Below, piece by piece: positions 1-10,451 of a stretch of DNA of 42,558 nt. The notes beneath the pieces were generated by a model that saw only the letters and a program-made list of their open reading frames with translations, ran no database searches and had not been told where the DNA came from. Each line of letters starts with the position of its first letter. Position 1 is the stretch's first letter. A program made the translations under genes and the position numbers. Origin of the DNA: Candidatus Methylomirabilis sp. (GTDB taxonomy: Bacteria; Patescibacteriota; DYJS01); NCBI GenBank assembly GCA_020723005.1, contig DYJS01000003.1:28836-71393 (forward strand). The letters run 5' to 3'.

Positions 1-164
1 GAGGCAAAGAAGTTCATTGCAAAAAGAATGTAGATATTTCGTTTGTATGGATTTATGAAAAAATTTAAAATCACAGATTTTCTAAAAAAATTTTTAAAAA
101 TGTAAATTTAAGTAAATTTTATTTTTGAAAAATATATTTTAGAAAATTTTTGAAATGATTTTTA

Positions 165-1028
165 ATGAATAAAAAGTTTAGAATTTTAATTTTTTCAATT
201 TTTGTAATATTAATTTTATATCTTAATATCTCGACAAGAGGTTTTAGTGTAGAAATGATTATGATTTCAATATATTTTTCACTTTTAATTTTTGGTGTTT
301 CAAAAAATTTTCTAAAAGATTGGATTCCTTTTTTGATTGGCTTTTGGGGATATGAATCCACGAGAGGAATTGCAGATGATTTTGCAAGCATGCTTGGAAT
401 AAAACCAAATTTTAATATAGTTTTTAATCTAGAAAAATCTTTATTCTTTTTTTTAAAAGATGTTCCAACTATTTTACTTCAACAAAATTTTCCTTTTTCC
501 GAAATGCCAAAATTTTTTTTGATTACTCTCTTTTTTTTCTATTCATCTTTTTTTTGGATTTGGGCAGGAACAGCTTTCTTGATTTGGCTTAAAAAACCAG
601 AATATTTTAAAAATTTTGTTACAAGTTTTTTACTAATGTCTTTTTTTGGAAATTTTGTTTTTGCATTTTTCCCAACAATGCCACCATGGTATGCATCACA
701 AATTGGAAAATTGCCAGAGCTAGAAAGGGTAATGTGGTCTGCAATTTTTCCAAACCATGGAGTTAGTTTTGTTTCTTTTTGGGATAGCAACGATTTTGCT
801 GCATTTCCTTCTCATCATTTTGGATGGACATTTTTTTCTGCACTTTGGATAACGAAACTTTTTGGAAAAAAATGGGTTTGGAGTTTTATTTTTCCTTTTG
901 TGATTTTGTTTTCAATAGTTTATGGAGCAGAACACTATTTTGTTGATGCAGTTTTCGGTGGAATTATCTCTTTTGTTTTTTTTAGAATTTTTTCAAAAAA
1001 TAGTTTAGAATATTTTGCTAGAATATAA
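165..1028 (+). CDS. PAP2-superfamily (phosphatidic acid phosphatase / inositolphosphotransferase-like) membrane protein
   Basis: 287 aa, multiple hydrophobic segments; motifs AAFPSHHFGW and YGAEHYFVDAVFGG match the C2/C3 PAP2 signatures (PSxH and xxxHxxxD). Confidence 0.8.
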   Translation: MNKKFRILIFSIFVILILYLNISTRGFSVEMIMISIYFSLLIFGVSKNFLKDWIPFLIGFWGYESTRGIADDFASMLGIKPNFNIVFNLEKSLFFFLKDVPTILLQQNFPFSEMPKFFLITLFFFYSSFFWIWAGTAFLIWLKKPEYFKNFVTSFLLMSFFGNFVFAFFPTMPPWYASQIGKLPELERVMWSAIFPNHGVSFVSFWDSNDFAAFPSHHFGWTFFSALWITKLFGKKWVWSFIFPFVILFSIVYGAEHYFVDAVFGGIISFVFFRIFSKNSLEYFARI

Positions 1029-1034
1029 AATTTG

Positions 1035-1591
1035 TTATGTTGGTTGTTGTACTGGGATATAAGCATACATTAACTTTTCGTCGGTAGTAGTTGTACCAGT
1101 GGTAAATACAAATTGATTTGATCCTTCCGTTATCATTATAATGATTTGAGCTATTGTTGGATCAACAGATTCCTCAATTGTAAAATTTTCTAAATTATTT
1201 TTTATATTGGCAATCCAAATTCCAAAGTCAGATAAATCATTTCGATTAATACTTTTTATATTTTTTAGTTTCTCATCAATGTATTTTAATAAAATAGATT
1301 TAATATTTTCTAGTGTAAAGATCTCTTTCTGTTGATAATTTTATTTCAAGTCCTGAAATAAAAGAGTTTTTAAGTATGCTTGATATATTCTCTGGAGCAA
1401 GTTTACTAACAAATGACACTGTTTGATCTCGTTGATATCGTTGATCTCGCATTGAGTTTTCTCTCAAAATCTCTATTATTCTTGTAAGAGCTTGCAAGGT
1501 TTTTTTGTTTTAGTGTTTCATCGGTTAATTGTGATTCTATTGCTTCGTTTATTTCTGTTCCATCTGTTTTTTGTATAATATATTTTTCCAT
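1035..1591 (-). pseudogene. Frame-disrupted gene of unknown function (about 180 codons in three frames)
   Basis: ORFs 1406-1591 and 1300-1497 plus an unlisted reading to TAA at 1035-1037 (TLENIKSILLKYIDEKLKNIKSINRNDLSDFGIWIANIKNNLENFTIEESVDPTIAQIIIMITEGSNQFVFTTGTTTTDEKLMYAYIPVQQPT) join end to end if one base is removed at each of two junctions. Confidence 0.6.
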
Positions 1592-1685
1592 TTTTTTTTA
1601 AAAATTACACAATCTATTCGTTTAATAATAGATTTTTTGAGAAATAATCAAGGTTTTTTAATATTTAAGACGAAAATTTTAGTTT

Positions 1686-4600
1686 TTATTCATAATATCT
1701 CAAAGCTTCAACTGGTTTTAGCTTTGAAATTTTTATAAGAGGAAAAACTACAAAGAAAAGCGAAGAGAGTAAAATTAAAATTGACATAGAAACTATTTCG
1801 GAAGTTGGATACGGAACACCTCGGAGGGATTCGTTAGCAGAAATCACAAGATACGATGAAATTGATCCAGAAATTACTCCAATCAAAATTCCAAAAATTG
1901 CCAAAGACGAAAATTCAATTAAAAATCCAAGAGAGATAAGATTTTTTGAAAATCCAATTGCACGAAGAAGTCCAATCTGCTGTCTTCTTTCAAAAATGCT
2001 TCGGTATGCAATTATTGCAACTCCAGCAATTCCAACAATAAGACTAAAAAGCATAAAAGATTCAAAAATTTCTAAAATGGAATTGAAAATAGTTCGTATC
2101 AGATCAATTTGAATAGAGGTTATTGATATTATCGCAGAATTTTTATTAAATTCTTTTTGCAAATTTTTATTAAGTTGAGATAGACTTTCATCATCTTTCG
2201 TTTTAAATTGATAGATCACCTCATTTTTTTCAATTTTAAGATTTTCAAAAACTTCTTCAGAAATAAAAATTCCAGAAATTCCATTTTCAATTGCTCTAAA
2301 ATTTTTTGAATCAAAAAAAACAACAGCACCAACTATAAATTCAAAATGTTTATCTCCATTTTTTAGAAAAATTTTGTCTCCAGCTTTTAAACTAAAGAGT
2401 TCTAATTTTAGATCTTCTTCAAATTTTTCTCTCCTTTCTCTTTTTTTTGGTTGGTTTTCATAACCTTTATCAATAAAATTTTTACTATAGTTTGAACCGA
2501 CAAGAACCATATTTTCTGAGTTTAAAATTTTTTCCAACTCCTCTTTGTTGTTCAAATTTTCATCTAATTTTGATTCTAAAACAAGGTTTTTTTCTATTAA
2601 ATCTTTATTAAAAGTTGAAAGATAATCGAAATAATCTATCTTTTTGGATTCATTTATTTGTGAAACCTCAAAATATGATTTTGAAGTTTTTTTAATTTTT
2701 TTAAATGGATAACTTGAAAAATTTTTACTTTTACGAATCCTTTCTTCAAAATTTTCAACGATTTTTGGAGATGAAAAATATACACTTCCGTCATAATCTC
2801 CAAAAATCTCTGTTGCAGATGAAAGCTCTTTGTTCACAGTTCCAGAAACAATAATTTTTTGAGCAACAACAGCAAAAATCACAACAGCAAACATCAAAAA
2901 TGTTAAACCAGTTCTTGTTTTATTTTTTGTTGGATATTTTAGCGAAATAAGAGTTGTTGCAAAAAATTTGCTCCATTTTTTTGAAAAAGTTCCAATAATC
3001 CAAATAAATATGTTCGTAGAATTTAAAACAAATACAGTAAGAAAAAATAGAAGATTCATAATTAGTAAAAAGTATGTAGTTAAAAATTTTGAAGCATCGG
3101 AAGAATTAAAATTTTCTTTTACAAATGAGATATTTTGAACAAGAAAAATTGTTAAAAAAACAGAGATTCCATTTCCAATTCCAGAAATTATCTCTTTTTT
3201 AAAAATTTTTTTTGCTAAAAAATTAAAAAAAATTGTTGCAGAAAGTGGTAAAAATGTAAATGTTAAATAAGGAGATTTTGTGAAAAATCCAAATATTCCA
3301 AGAAAAATTATAAAAAATCCAACAAGTGGTTTTGTTGCAGAAACTAAAAGCTCAATAAAATTTTTCATTGCAGAAATAAGTTTAAAAAATTTTATAGATT
3401 TCAAAAGTTTTCTTCCAATTTTTTTTAGTTCAAAAAGATAATTAAGTTTTGGCTTTTCGTTTTCTATGTTACGAATTGCTTCAACTATGTTTAATTTTGT
3501 GATTTTCCAAATTGCAAAAATTGTTACAAAAAATGTTAGAATCAATCCTGTATTAAATGAAATCATCATATTTTTGAACGAAATTGCTAAATCAATTTCT
3601 ATTCCAATTTTTGAACCAGTTGAATTTTCAATATTGTTAAATATATTTTGAAATCCGTTTAAGGAAAATTTTGCAATTCCAACTCCTACGAAAATTCCAA
3701 CAAAAGATGCAAGAGTTGAGTAAATCATTCCTTCATATAAAAAACTTCTAAGAAGTTGAAATTTTGTAAATCCAATAGCTCTCATAATTCCAAGTTCAGT
3801 TTTTCTTTCCTCAGAAAGCATTGAATATATGTTTATGATCAATAAGATGCCTGCAAAAATTCCAAAAATAGAAAATGCTAAAAATATGTAACTAATTTCA
3901 TTTAAACCATTGCTAAATTCGATTATTTCATGCTTGATTCCAGAAATCTTTGTTGAATAAGTTTTATTTGAGAAAAAACTTGAAATCTCTTTTTGATTTT
4001 TTTCAAAATTTTTATCTCCTTCGAGAACATCTCCATTATTTGAAGCAAGAATTGAATTCCAACCAGATTTTATTTCAAAAAAATTTCTAAAATCTTCTTC
4101 GTTCAAAAAAAATGTTTGACCAAAATTTATTCCTACTGCTCCGTCTTCTTTATAAATTTTTTCGACTTTGAAAGTTTTTTTCTCAGATTTATCATTAAAA
4201 ATTATAACTTCACTTCCAATTTTTAGATCTAAGTTTTCTGCAACATGCTCTGTAATTATAACAAAATCTTTTTTAACTGATCTAATGAGGTTAAAATTTG
4301 TTTTTTCTCTTCCAAAGTTTCCAATTTTTTCATAATCCATAGAAATTGCATTTCCAGAAAAAATCAGTTCAGTTTCTCCGTTTTTTGATTCCGTTTGGGT
4401 GGAAATTGATTTTGACAAAATTGCAACAGATCCATCTAAATCTATTTTTTTTCCAAAATTATAAAAACTTTGTACATCTTCGTCTGATATAAAAGTTTGA
4501 GTGTTTTTAAAATTTTGTGAAATTTTTGAATCAAAAAATTCTATCTGATAGTCAATTTCACCAAAATATTTATAAGCTGTTTGAAGCTCTACTTTGTTAA

Positions 4601-4814
4601 AACTATCACTCATTGCAAGAGATCCAGAAATCAAAGAAGTTCCGACCATAGATCCTAAGACTACAATAATTGTATTGATTGGTCTTCGAAAAATATTTCT
4701 TATTCCAATTTTTGCAATTATTTTGTCAAAGATCGTTCCAAATAAAAATAAAATTCCAATAATTATAGAGATTATTGTTGTATATATGAAAAATCCGCCG
4801 GTATATTCGCTCAT
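1686..4814 (-). CDS. ABC transporter permease, FtsX/MacB-type with duplicated FtsX domains
   Basis: 1042 aa; two FtsX-like regions (EERKTELGIMRAIGFTKFQLLRSFLYEG and ERRQQIGLLRAIGFSKNLISLGFLIE); adjacent to an ABC ATPase on the same strand. Confidence 0.88.
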   Translation of the reverse strand: MSEYTGGFFIYTTIISIIIGILFLFGTIFDKIIAKIGIRNIFRRPINTIIVVLGSMVGTSLISGSLAMSDSFNKVELQTAYKYFGEIDYQIEFFDSKISQNFKNTQTFISDEDVQSFYNFGKKIDLDGSVAILSKSISTQTESKNGETELIFSGNAISMDYEKIGNFGREKTNFNLIRSVKKDFVIITEHVAENLDLKIGSEVIIFNDKSEKKTFKVEKIYKEDGAVGINFGQTFFLNEEDFRNFFEIKSGWNSILASNNGDVLEGDKNFEKNQKEISSFFSNKTYSTKISGIKHEIIEFSNGLNEISYIFLAFSIFGIFAGILLIINIYSMLSEERKTELGIMRAIGFTKFQLLRSFLYEGMIYSTLASFVGIFVGVGIAKFSLNGFQNIFNNIENSTGSKIGIEIDLAISFKNMMISFNTGLILTFFVTIFAIWKITKLNIVEAIRNIENEKPKLNYLFELKKIGRKLLKSIKFFKLISAMKNFIELLVSATKPLVGFFIIFLGIFGFFTKSPYLTFTFLPLSATIFFNFLAKKIFKKEIISGIGNGISVFLTIFLVQNISFVKENFNSSDASKFLTTYFLLIMNLLFFLTVFVLNSTNIFIWIIGTFSKKWSKFFATTLISLKYPTKNKTRTGLTFLMFAVVIFAVVAQKIIVSGTVNKELSSATEIFGDYDGSVYFSSPKIVENFEERIRKSKNFSSYPFKKIKKTSKSYFEVSQINESKKIDYFDYLSTFNKDLIEKNLVLESKLDENLNNKEELEKILNSENMVLVGSNYSKNFIDKGYENQPKKRERREKFEEDLKLELFSLKAGDKIFLKNGDKHFEFIVGAVVFFDSKNFRAIENGISGIFISEEVFENLKIEKNEVIYQFKTKDDESLSQLNKNLQKEFNKNSAIISITSIQIDLIRTIFNSILEIFESFMLFSLIVGIAGVAIIAYRSIFERRQQIGLLRAIGFSKNLISLGFLIEFSSLAIFGILIGVISGSISSYLVISANESLRGVPYPTSEIVSMSILILLSSLFFVVFPLIKISKLKPVEALRYYE

Positions 4815-4898
4815 TTTAGAAGGTTTTAACTTGTAAATTTTTTAACATTTTGATTTTTTAAAATAGATTGAAAAGATTAAAAAGATTTTTAAAAATTT

Positions 4899-5570
4899 TT
4901 ATACAATTTTTCCATCTTCAATTTTTACAATTTTATGGCAAAAATCTGCAACTTTTTGACTATGTGTGACAAGGACAAAAGTTAAATTTTCATTTTTATT
5001 AAGTTCAGAAATCAAATTTAAAATTAGATCTTCAGTTTTGCTGTCCAAATTTCCAGTTGGTTCATCTCCAAAAACAATTTTTGGCTTTCCCGCGATTGCT
5101 CTTGCTATTGCAATTCTTTGTTGTTCTCCTCCAGAAAGTTCGCTTGGTTTTGAGTCTTTTTTTTCAAACATTTCAACTTTTTTTAAAGTATCTTCTGCTA
5201 AACTTTTTGCTTTTTTTTGGTTCATTCCAGAAATTAAAAGAGGTAGTAAAACATTTTCTAAAGAAGATAAAACAGGGATTAAGTTAAAAGATTGAAAAAT
5301 AAAACCGATATTTTTTGCACGAAAATGAGATTTTTTATTGTCAGACAATTTTTGAATATCTTTTCCATCAATTAAAATTTTTCCAAAATCAAAAGAGTCT
5401 AAAGCAGAGATGCAGTTTAGAAGTGTTGTTTTTCCACTTCCACTTCTTCCCATAATTGCAATCATCTCCCCGCTTTCAATTTTTAGATTGATATTTTTTA
5501 AAATTTCTGTTTCAGAATTTCCTGCAAAATATGATTTTTTCAAGTTTATAACTGAAATAATTTGATTCAT
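4899..5570 (-). CDS. ABC transporter ATP-binding protein (LolD/MacB family)
   Basis: Walker A GRSGSGKTT, signature LSGGEQQRIAIARA, Walker B IVFGDEPTGNLD. Confidence 0.93.
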   Translation of the reverse strand: MNQIISVINLKKSYFAGNSETEILKNINLKIESGEMIAIMGRSGSGKTTLLNCISALDSFDFGKILIDGKDIQKLSDNKKSHFRAKNIGFIFQSFNLIPVLSSLENVLLPLLISGMNQKKAKSLAEDTLKKVEMFEKKDSKPSELSGGEQQRIAIARAIAGKPKIVFGDEPTGNLDSKTEDLILNLISELNKNENLTFVLVTHSQKVADFCHKIVKIEDGKIV

Positions 5571-5673
5571 AAATTTTTGAATTCATTTTACGATCTAATT
5601 TTATCAAAACTTTTGTCAAAATTGAAAAGTGTATTTTTGAAATAGATTTAATTTTCTTGACGAGAAAATTTTT

Positions 5674-7065
5674 TTGCCTAAACTTCTCTTGTTAAAAATT
5701 GAACAAAAAGTGCCAATTTATAGAAGAGTAAAGCAGGAGTTAAATAGTGATGAGGTGGATGAAAAAAATAATTTTCAAAAATTTCAAGCACCAAGAGGAA
5801 CTGATAATATCTCTGTTGAAGATAGTAAATTTATGCGATATATTCGCAAAATATTTTTTAAACTTGCAGAAGAGAGGGGTTTTGAAGAAGTTTTTATTCC
5901 AGCTTTTGAAGATGTTGAACTTTTTAAAAGATCAGTTGGAGAGGGAACAGATATTGTTGAAAAAGAGATGTTTCTACTTGAAGAGAGAAAAGAGGGACAA
6001 GAAAAAAAGTTTGCACTTCGTCCAGAAGCAACAGCTGGAATTTGTAGAAAATATATTGAATCTGGTTGGGTGAATTTGCCACAACCTGTAAAAGTTTTTT
6101 TCTTTGGAGAAGTTTTTCGTGCAGAAAGACCACAGGCTGGAAGATTTCGTCAATTTTATCAACTTGATCTTGAAACTTTAGGATCAAAAAGTCCTGTTTC
6201 TGATGTTGAGATTATAAAATTTGCTTGGGATTTTTTAGAAAAGCTTGGATTAAAAAATTTGAGATTAGAGATAAATTCTATTGGTTGTCCAAAATGTCGT
6301 CCAAAGTATATAGAAAATTTAAGAGCTCATTTTGAATCATATGAAAAATCATTATCTGAAGAATCTAAAGCAAGAATGAAGAAAAATATCTTGAGAATTT
6401 TAGATTCTAAAGATGAAAAAGATATTCGTGTTGCAAATTTAGCCCCAAGATCAACGGATTTTTTATGTCCAGAATGCAAAGAACATTTTGATTCTGTGAA
6501 AAATTCTTTAAAAAATTCAAATATAAATTTTGAAATAAATCATAAACTTGTTCGTGGTTTGGATTATTACACGAAAACAACCTTTGAAATTATGCCTTAT
6601 GATGATTTTGAGGGTCCAAAATCTTCTCTTGCTGGTGGTGGAAGATATGATAATTTGTTAGAAATGATTGGTGGTAGATCAACATCTGCTGTTGGAATGG
6701 CAATGGGAGTTGAAAGAATTATGGCAGAGCTAAAATCTCAAGGAATTGAACCAAAATTTGCAAAAAAGAGAGTTTATGTTGCTTTTATTGGAAAGGAAGC
6801 AGAGAGTGAAAGTGTTAAACTTTCTGCAACTCTTCAATCTGCTGGTTTCAAAGTTTTAAAACCATCTGCGAGTCTTGGAATCTCTGCACAATTTAAAGAA
6901 GCAAATAAGCTTGGTGTTGAATGGGTTGTGATGCTTGGAGAACATGAAATTGAAACAAACACTTTGATTTTAAAAGAATTAAAAACAGGTGTTCAGTCTG
7001 TTATTTTGCGAGAAAAGGTTATTGAAGAGCTTGTCTCAAAATTTCAAGTGGAAGACGATGAATAA
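5674..7065 (+). CDS. hisS: Histidyl-tRNA synthetase
   Basis: Class II aaRS: PRGTDNI near the N-terminus, LRPEATAGICR motif 2 region, LVRGLDYYTKTTFE, AGGGRYDNLLE. TTG start; exact start uncertain. Confidence 0.92.
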   Translation: MPKLLLLKIEQKVPIYRRVKQELNSDEVDEKNNFQKFQAPRGTDNISVEDSKFMRYIRKIFFKLAEERGFEEVFIPAFEDVELFKRSVGEGTDIVEKEMFLLEERKEGQEKKFALRPEATAGICRKYIESGWVNLPQPVKVFFFGEVFRAERPQAGRFRQFYQLDLETLGSKSPVSDVEIIKFAWDFLEKLGLKNLRLEINSIGCPKCRPKYIENLRAHFESYEKSLSEESKARMKKNILRILDSKDEKDIRVANLAPRSTDFLCPECKEHFDSVKNSLKNSNINFEINHKLVRGLDYYTKTTFEIMPYDDFEGPKSSLAGGGRYDNLLEMIGGRSTSAVGMAMGVERIMAELKSQGIEPKFAKKRVYVAFIGKEAESESVKLSATLQSAGFKVLKPSASLGISAQFKEANKLGVEWVVMLGEHEIETNTLILKELKTGVQSVILREKVIEELVSKFQVEDDE

Positions 7066-7082
7066 AAGATTTTAAATAAAAG

Positions 7083-7211
7083 TTATGCTGTTTTTACACC
7101 TTGAATTTTTTGGTTTTCTTTATTTAGTATTTGCATACGATAAATCCATAAAGATATTAAAAGTGTAGAAATTGAAATTATTATTTCAATTATTTGTAAA
7201 TCTGGTTCCAT
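7083..7211 (-). CDS. Small putative single-pass membrane protein, 42 aa
   Basis: Manual reading: MEPDLQIIEIIISISTLLISLWIYRMQILNKENQKIQGVKTA*; one hydrophobic segment; start overlaps the stop of the upstream reading frame. Confidence 0.45.
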   Translation of the reverse strand: MEPDLQIIEIIISISTLLISLWIYRMQILNKENQKIQGVKTA

Positions 7212-7212
7212 A

Positions 7213-7431
7213 TTATATTTTATAAGCTGAAAAAGCAGATAACGAAGAATCAATCATAAAAATAATTTGAGCTATTGAGTAATCTTTCTTATTCTCTTTG
7301 AATTTTTCTATGTCAAAAAATTTTAATTCACTAAGAGCTTCTTTAAAATCTTTATCTCTAATTTATTCCAAAATTCTGGATCCATATAACTTCATTCCAA
7401 AAATTTCTGGTGGTCTTTGTTTTTCTATCAT
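7213..7431 (-). pseudogene. Small gene interrupted by an in-frame TAA
   Basis: MIEKQRPPEIFGMKLYGSRILE-TAA(7363-7365)-IRDKDFKEALSELKFFDIEKFKENKKDYSIAQIIFMIDSSLSAFSAYKI*; same frame on both sides of the stop. Confidence 0.5.
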
Positions 7432-7628
7432 TTTAATTCTTTAATTTTTAAAATTTTTTCTTCTAAAAATTTACATTTTTAGTTTTTGCTTCTAGGAAAA
7501 AAATGAAGTCAAGATTAAATTTTTATTAAAATTTTGATGAGGTAAAAAATTGGATAGAATATAAATTTTTAAATTTTAATTTGTAAAATATCTAATTTCG
7601 TTTTAGAAAAAAAATGTAAAATTTTAAT

Positions 7629-8714
7629 TTGATAAATTTAACTGAAAAAATAAAATTTATAAAATCTGTAGCAGATGGTGGAGAAATTATTGGTGATGAT
7701 GAATTGCCAAAAATTTTGGAGAAAGAGAAACCGATTTGCTACGATGGGTTTGAGCCAAGTGGAAAAATTCATATTGCACAAGGGCTTGTTCGTGCGATAA
7801 ATGTGAACAAAATGACGAAAGCAGGTTTTAAATTTAAAATGCTTGTTGCAGATTGGCATGCTGCTTGCAATCATAAATTTGGTGGAGATTTGAAAAAAAT
7901 CAAAATTGTTGGAAGGTATTTTGTGGAAGTTTGGAAAAGTTGCGGAATGGATTTAGAAAATGTTGAATTTGTTTGGGTTAGCGATTATGTGAAAGATCCA
8001 CACTATTGGGAGTTAGTTTTGAAAATTTCTCAAACAACAAATTTGCCAAGAATTATGAGAACTCTTGATATTATGGGACGAACTGAAAAAGATGTTTTGA
8101 CTGCTTCACAAATTCTTTATCCTTGTATGCAAGTTGCTGATATTTTTTATTTGAATGTTGATGTTTGCCAACTTGGGCTTGATCAACGAAAAGTAAATAT
8201 GCTTGCTAGAGAAATTGGTCCAGAATTAGGTTTTTGGAAACCAGCAGTTGTGAGTCATAGGATGATGAGTGGGTTGCTCGCACCAGAAAAATCGTTTGAA
8301 AATATGACTCCAATGGAAAAATCTATCGCTAAAAAAATGAGCAAAAGTAAACCAGACACAGCGATTTTTATGACAGATTCAGTATCAGAAGTTGAGCGAA
8401 AAATTATGAATGCATTTTGTCCAATGAAAGTTGTGGAAGAAAATCCAGTTCTTGAATATTATAAACTTATTGTTTTTGAAAAATTTGAATCTGTGAAAGT
8501 TGAGAACAGAATCACAAAAACTTTACAAGAATTTTCTTCTTACGAAGAGCTAGAAAAAGAATTTGTGGAAGATAATTTGAATTTAAAAAGTTTGAAACAG
8601 GTTTTGGCAGAAAAGATAAATTTACTTTTAGATGCAACAAGAAAACATTTTGAAGAAAATGAAGAAGCAAAAAATTTACTTAAGCAGGTTGAAAGTTTTC
8701 AGATTACAAGATAA
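7629..8714 (+). CDS. tyrS: Tyrosyl-tRNA synthetase, archaeal/eukaryotic type
   Basis: YDGFEPSGKIHIAQG (class I HIGH-type motif), ILYPCMQVADIF, CQLGLDQRKVNMLARE, KMSKSKPDTAIFM (KMSKS). TTG start. Confidence 0.9.
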   Translation: MINLTEKIKFIKSVADGGEIIGDDELPKILEKEKPICYDGFEPSGKIHIAQGLVRAINVNKMTKAGFKFKMLVADWHAACNHKFGGDLKKIKIVGRYFVEVWKSCGMDLENVEFVWVSDYVKDPHYWELVLKISQTTNLPRIMRTLDIMGRTEKDVLTASQILYPCMQVADIFYLNVDVCQLGLDQRKVNMLAREIGPELGFWKPAVVSHRMMSGLLAPEKSFENMTPMEKSIAKKMSKSKPDTAIFMTDSVSEVERKIMNAFCPMKVVEENPVLEYYKLIVFEKFESVKVENRITKTLQEFSSYEELEKEFVEDNLNLKSLKQVLAEKINLLLDATRKHFEENEEAKNLLKQVESFQITR

Positions 8715-8816
8715 AAATTATAAAATATAATTTTTATTTAACGAAAATTTAATTTTTAAAAAAATCTATTCTCATAAATTTAAAATCTTTTAGAAAGTTT
8801 TTGATGAAACAAAAGT

Positions 8817-10451
8817 TTGTCTTCAAGTTATAGAATTCTTAGGCCAAAAATTTTTGATGAAGTAATTTCGCAAGAATTTATTACAACATCGATAAAAAAT
8901 CAGTTAAAATTTGGAAAAACTTCTCATGCATATCTTTTTTCTGGACCTCGTGGAGTCGGAAAAACTTCTGTTGCAAGAATTTTTGCAAAAGCATTAAATT
9001 GTAAAAATTTAAAAGATGGAAATCCTTGCAGAGAGTGTGAAAATTGCAAATTGATTGAGAGTGGAAGAACTATGGATATTATTGAAATTGACGGAGCAAG
9101 TCAGAGAAAAATTGAGGAAGCAAGAGAATTGATTGAGACAGTTAAATTTCCACCATCAGTTTTGTCAAAAAAAGTTTATATCATAGACGAAGTTCATCAA
9201 CTGACAAAAGAATCTATTTCTGCGCTTCTTAAAACTTTAGAAGAGCCACCAGAATATGCAGTTTTTATTCTTGCAACGACAGAAACTCAAAAAATGTTGC
9301 CAACAATTGTTTCAAGATGTCAGCATTTTTCTTTTCGTCCAATTCCAAAACAAAAAATGTTAGAAGTTTTACAAAATGCAGTTTCATTAACAGGAGTTTC
9401 TGCAAGTTCAGATGCTTTAGAACTTATTGCTTTGAAATCAGAGGGGTGTGCAAGAGATGCACTTTCAATTTTTGATCAAGTCGCTGGTTTTTCAGAAGAT
9501 AAAAAAATTTCTATAGAAATTGCTCGTGATATTTTAGGTGTTGTTCCAACAAAAGAGATTTTTGAGATTCTTGAAAAAATTTTGGAGAAAAATCAAAAGG
9601 TTGCCACTGAACTTTTTCATAATTTATATTTTAAAGGTGTTGCATCAGAGATTATTTTTGAAAATTTAATCTCAATAACAAGAAATTTTTTAATTTATAT
9701 TTCAACAGATGGAGAAGCGATTTTTGACACAACAAACGAAGAGATTTTAGAATTTAAAAATTTTTTATCTCAAAAAAAACCCAATTCTCGTCAATTGGTT
9801 TTTGTTTTGGAAGAGTTGATACAAGCAAAAAGATATTTTTCAATTGTTGAAAATCCAATGATTCCAGTTGAAATTGCAATTTTTAAATCAACAAATTTTG
9901 AAAATTTCGGTTCTATAAAAGAAAGTTTTTTTGAACTAAAAAAGGAGGAAGTTTTAAAAAAAGAAGTTTTTACTCATCAAAATTTTCAATCAGAAACAAG
10001 AGAAAAAGAGAAAATTGAAGAAATTAAGAAGGCAGAAGAGAATGAAAAAATTAAGGAAGAAGAAAAAATAGAGATACAAAAAATTGTTAAAACCGAAGAG
10101 GTTCAAGCCGAATCTCTTCCAAAAAGTGATTTTAATTCTAAAATTCAAAATTCTCAAAATCCTGATTCAGAAAAAATTACAAAACTTATCGAAAGAGCTT
10201 TGAAAGAAAAAATGATGCTTGGAAGAATGTTGAAAAATGCTAAGATTTTTGAGAGAGAAAAAGATGTTTTAATTGAGCCAAATGGAGCGGGGGAAGGAAT
10301 AATAAAGATGTCAGAAAATTTTGAATACCTTAAAAAATTAGTTTTAGAAATTTTTGAAAAACCAATTTTTCTATCAACAGAAGAAGAGATCTCTGGAGAT
10401 GAATTAAAAGGTGTTTTGAAGAGTATTTTTTCAGAAAGTTTTGAGGAATAA
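8817..10451 (+). CDS. dnaX: DNA polymerase III subunit gamma/tau
   Basis: HAYLFSGPRGVGKTSVARIFAKALNC, zinc motif CRECENCKLIE, YIIDEVHQLTKESISALLKTLEEPPEYAVFILATTE. TTG start. Confidence 0.95.
   Translation: MSSSYRILRPKIFDEVISQEFITTSIKNQLKFGKTSHAYLFSGPRGVGKTSVARIFAKALNCKNLKDGNPCRECENCKLIESGRTMDIIEIDGASQRKIEEARELIETVKFPPSVLSKKVYIIDEVHQLTKESISALLKTLEEPPEYAVFILATTETQKMLPTIVSRCQHFSFRPIPKQKMLEVLQNAVSLTGVSASSDALELIALKSEGCARDALSIFDQVAGFSEDKKISIEIARDILGVVPTKEIFEILEKILEKNQKVATELFHNLYFKGVASEIIFENLISITRNFLIYISTDGEAIFDTTNEEILEFKNFLSQKKPNSRQLVFVLEELIQAKRYFSIVENPMIPVEIAIFKSTNFENFGSIKESFFELKKEEVLKKEVFTHQNFQSETREKEKIEEIKKAEENEKIKEEEKIEIQKIVKTEEVQAESLPKSDFNSKIQNSQNPDSEKITKLIERALKEKMMLGRMLKNAKIFEREKDVLIEPNGAGEGIIKMSENFEYLKKLVLEIFEKPIFLSTEEEISGDELKGVLKSIFSESFEE

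Noticed and set aside
539-790. Antisense ORFs inside coding genes (e.g. 539-790, 4966-5295, 5924-6187, 17938-18318, 40793-41200)
   Set aside because: They mirror highly conserved coding frames on the other strand and have no independent family signal.
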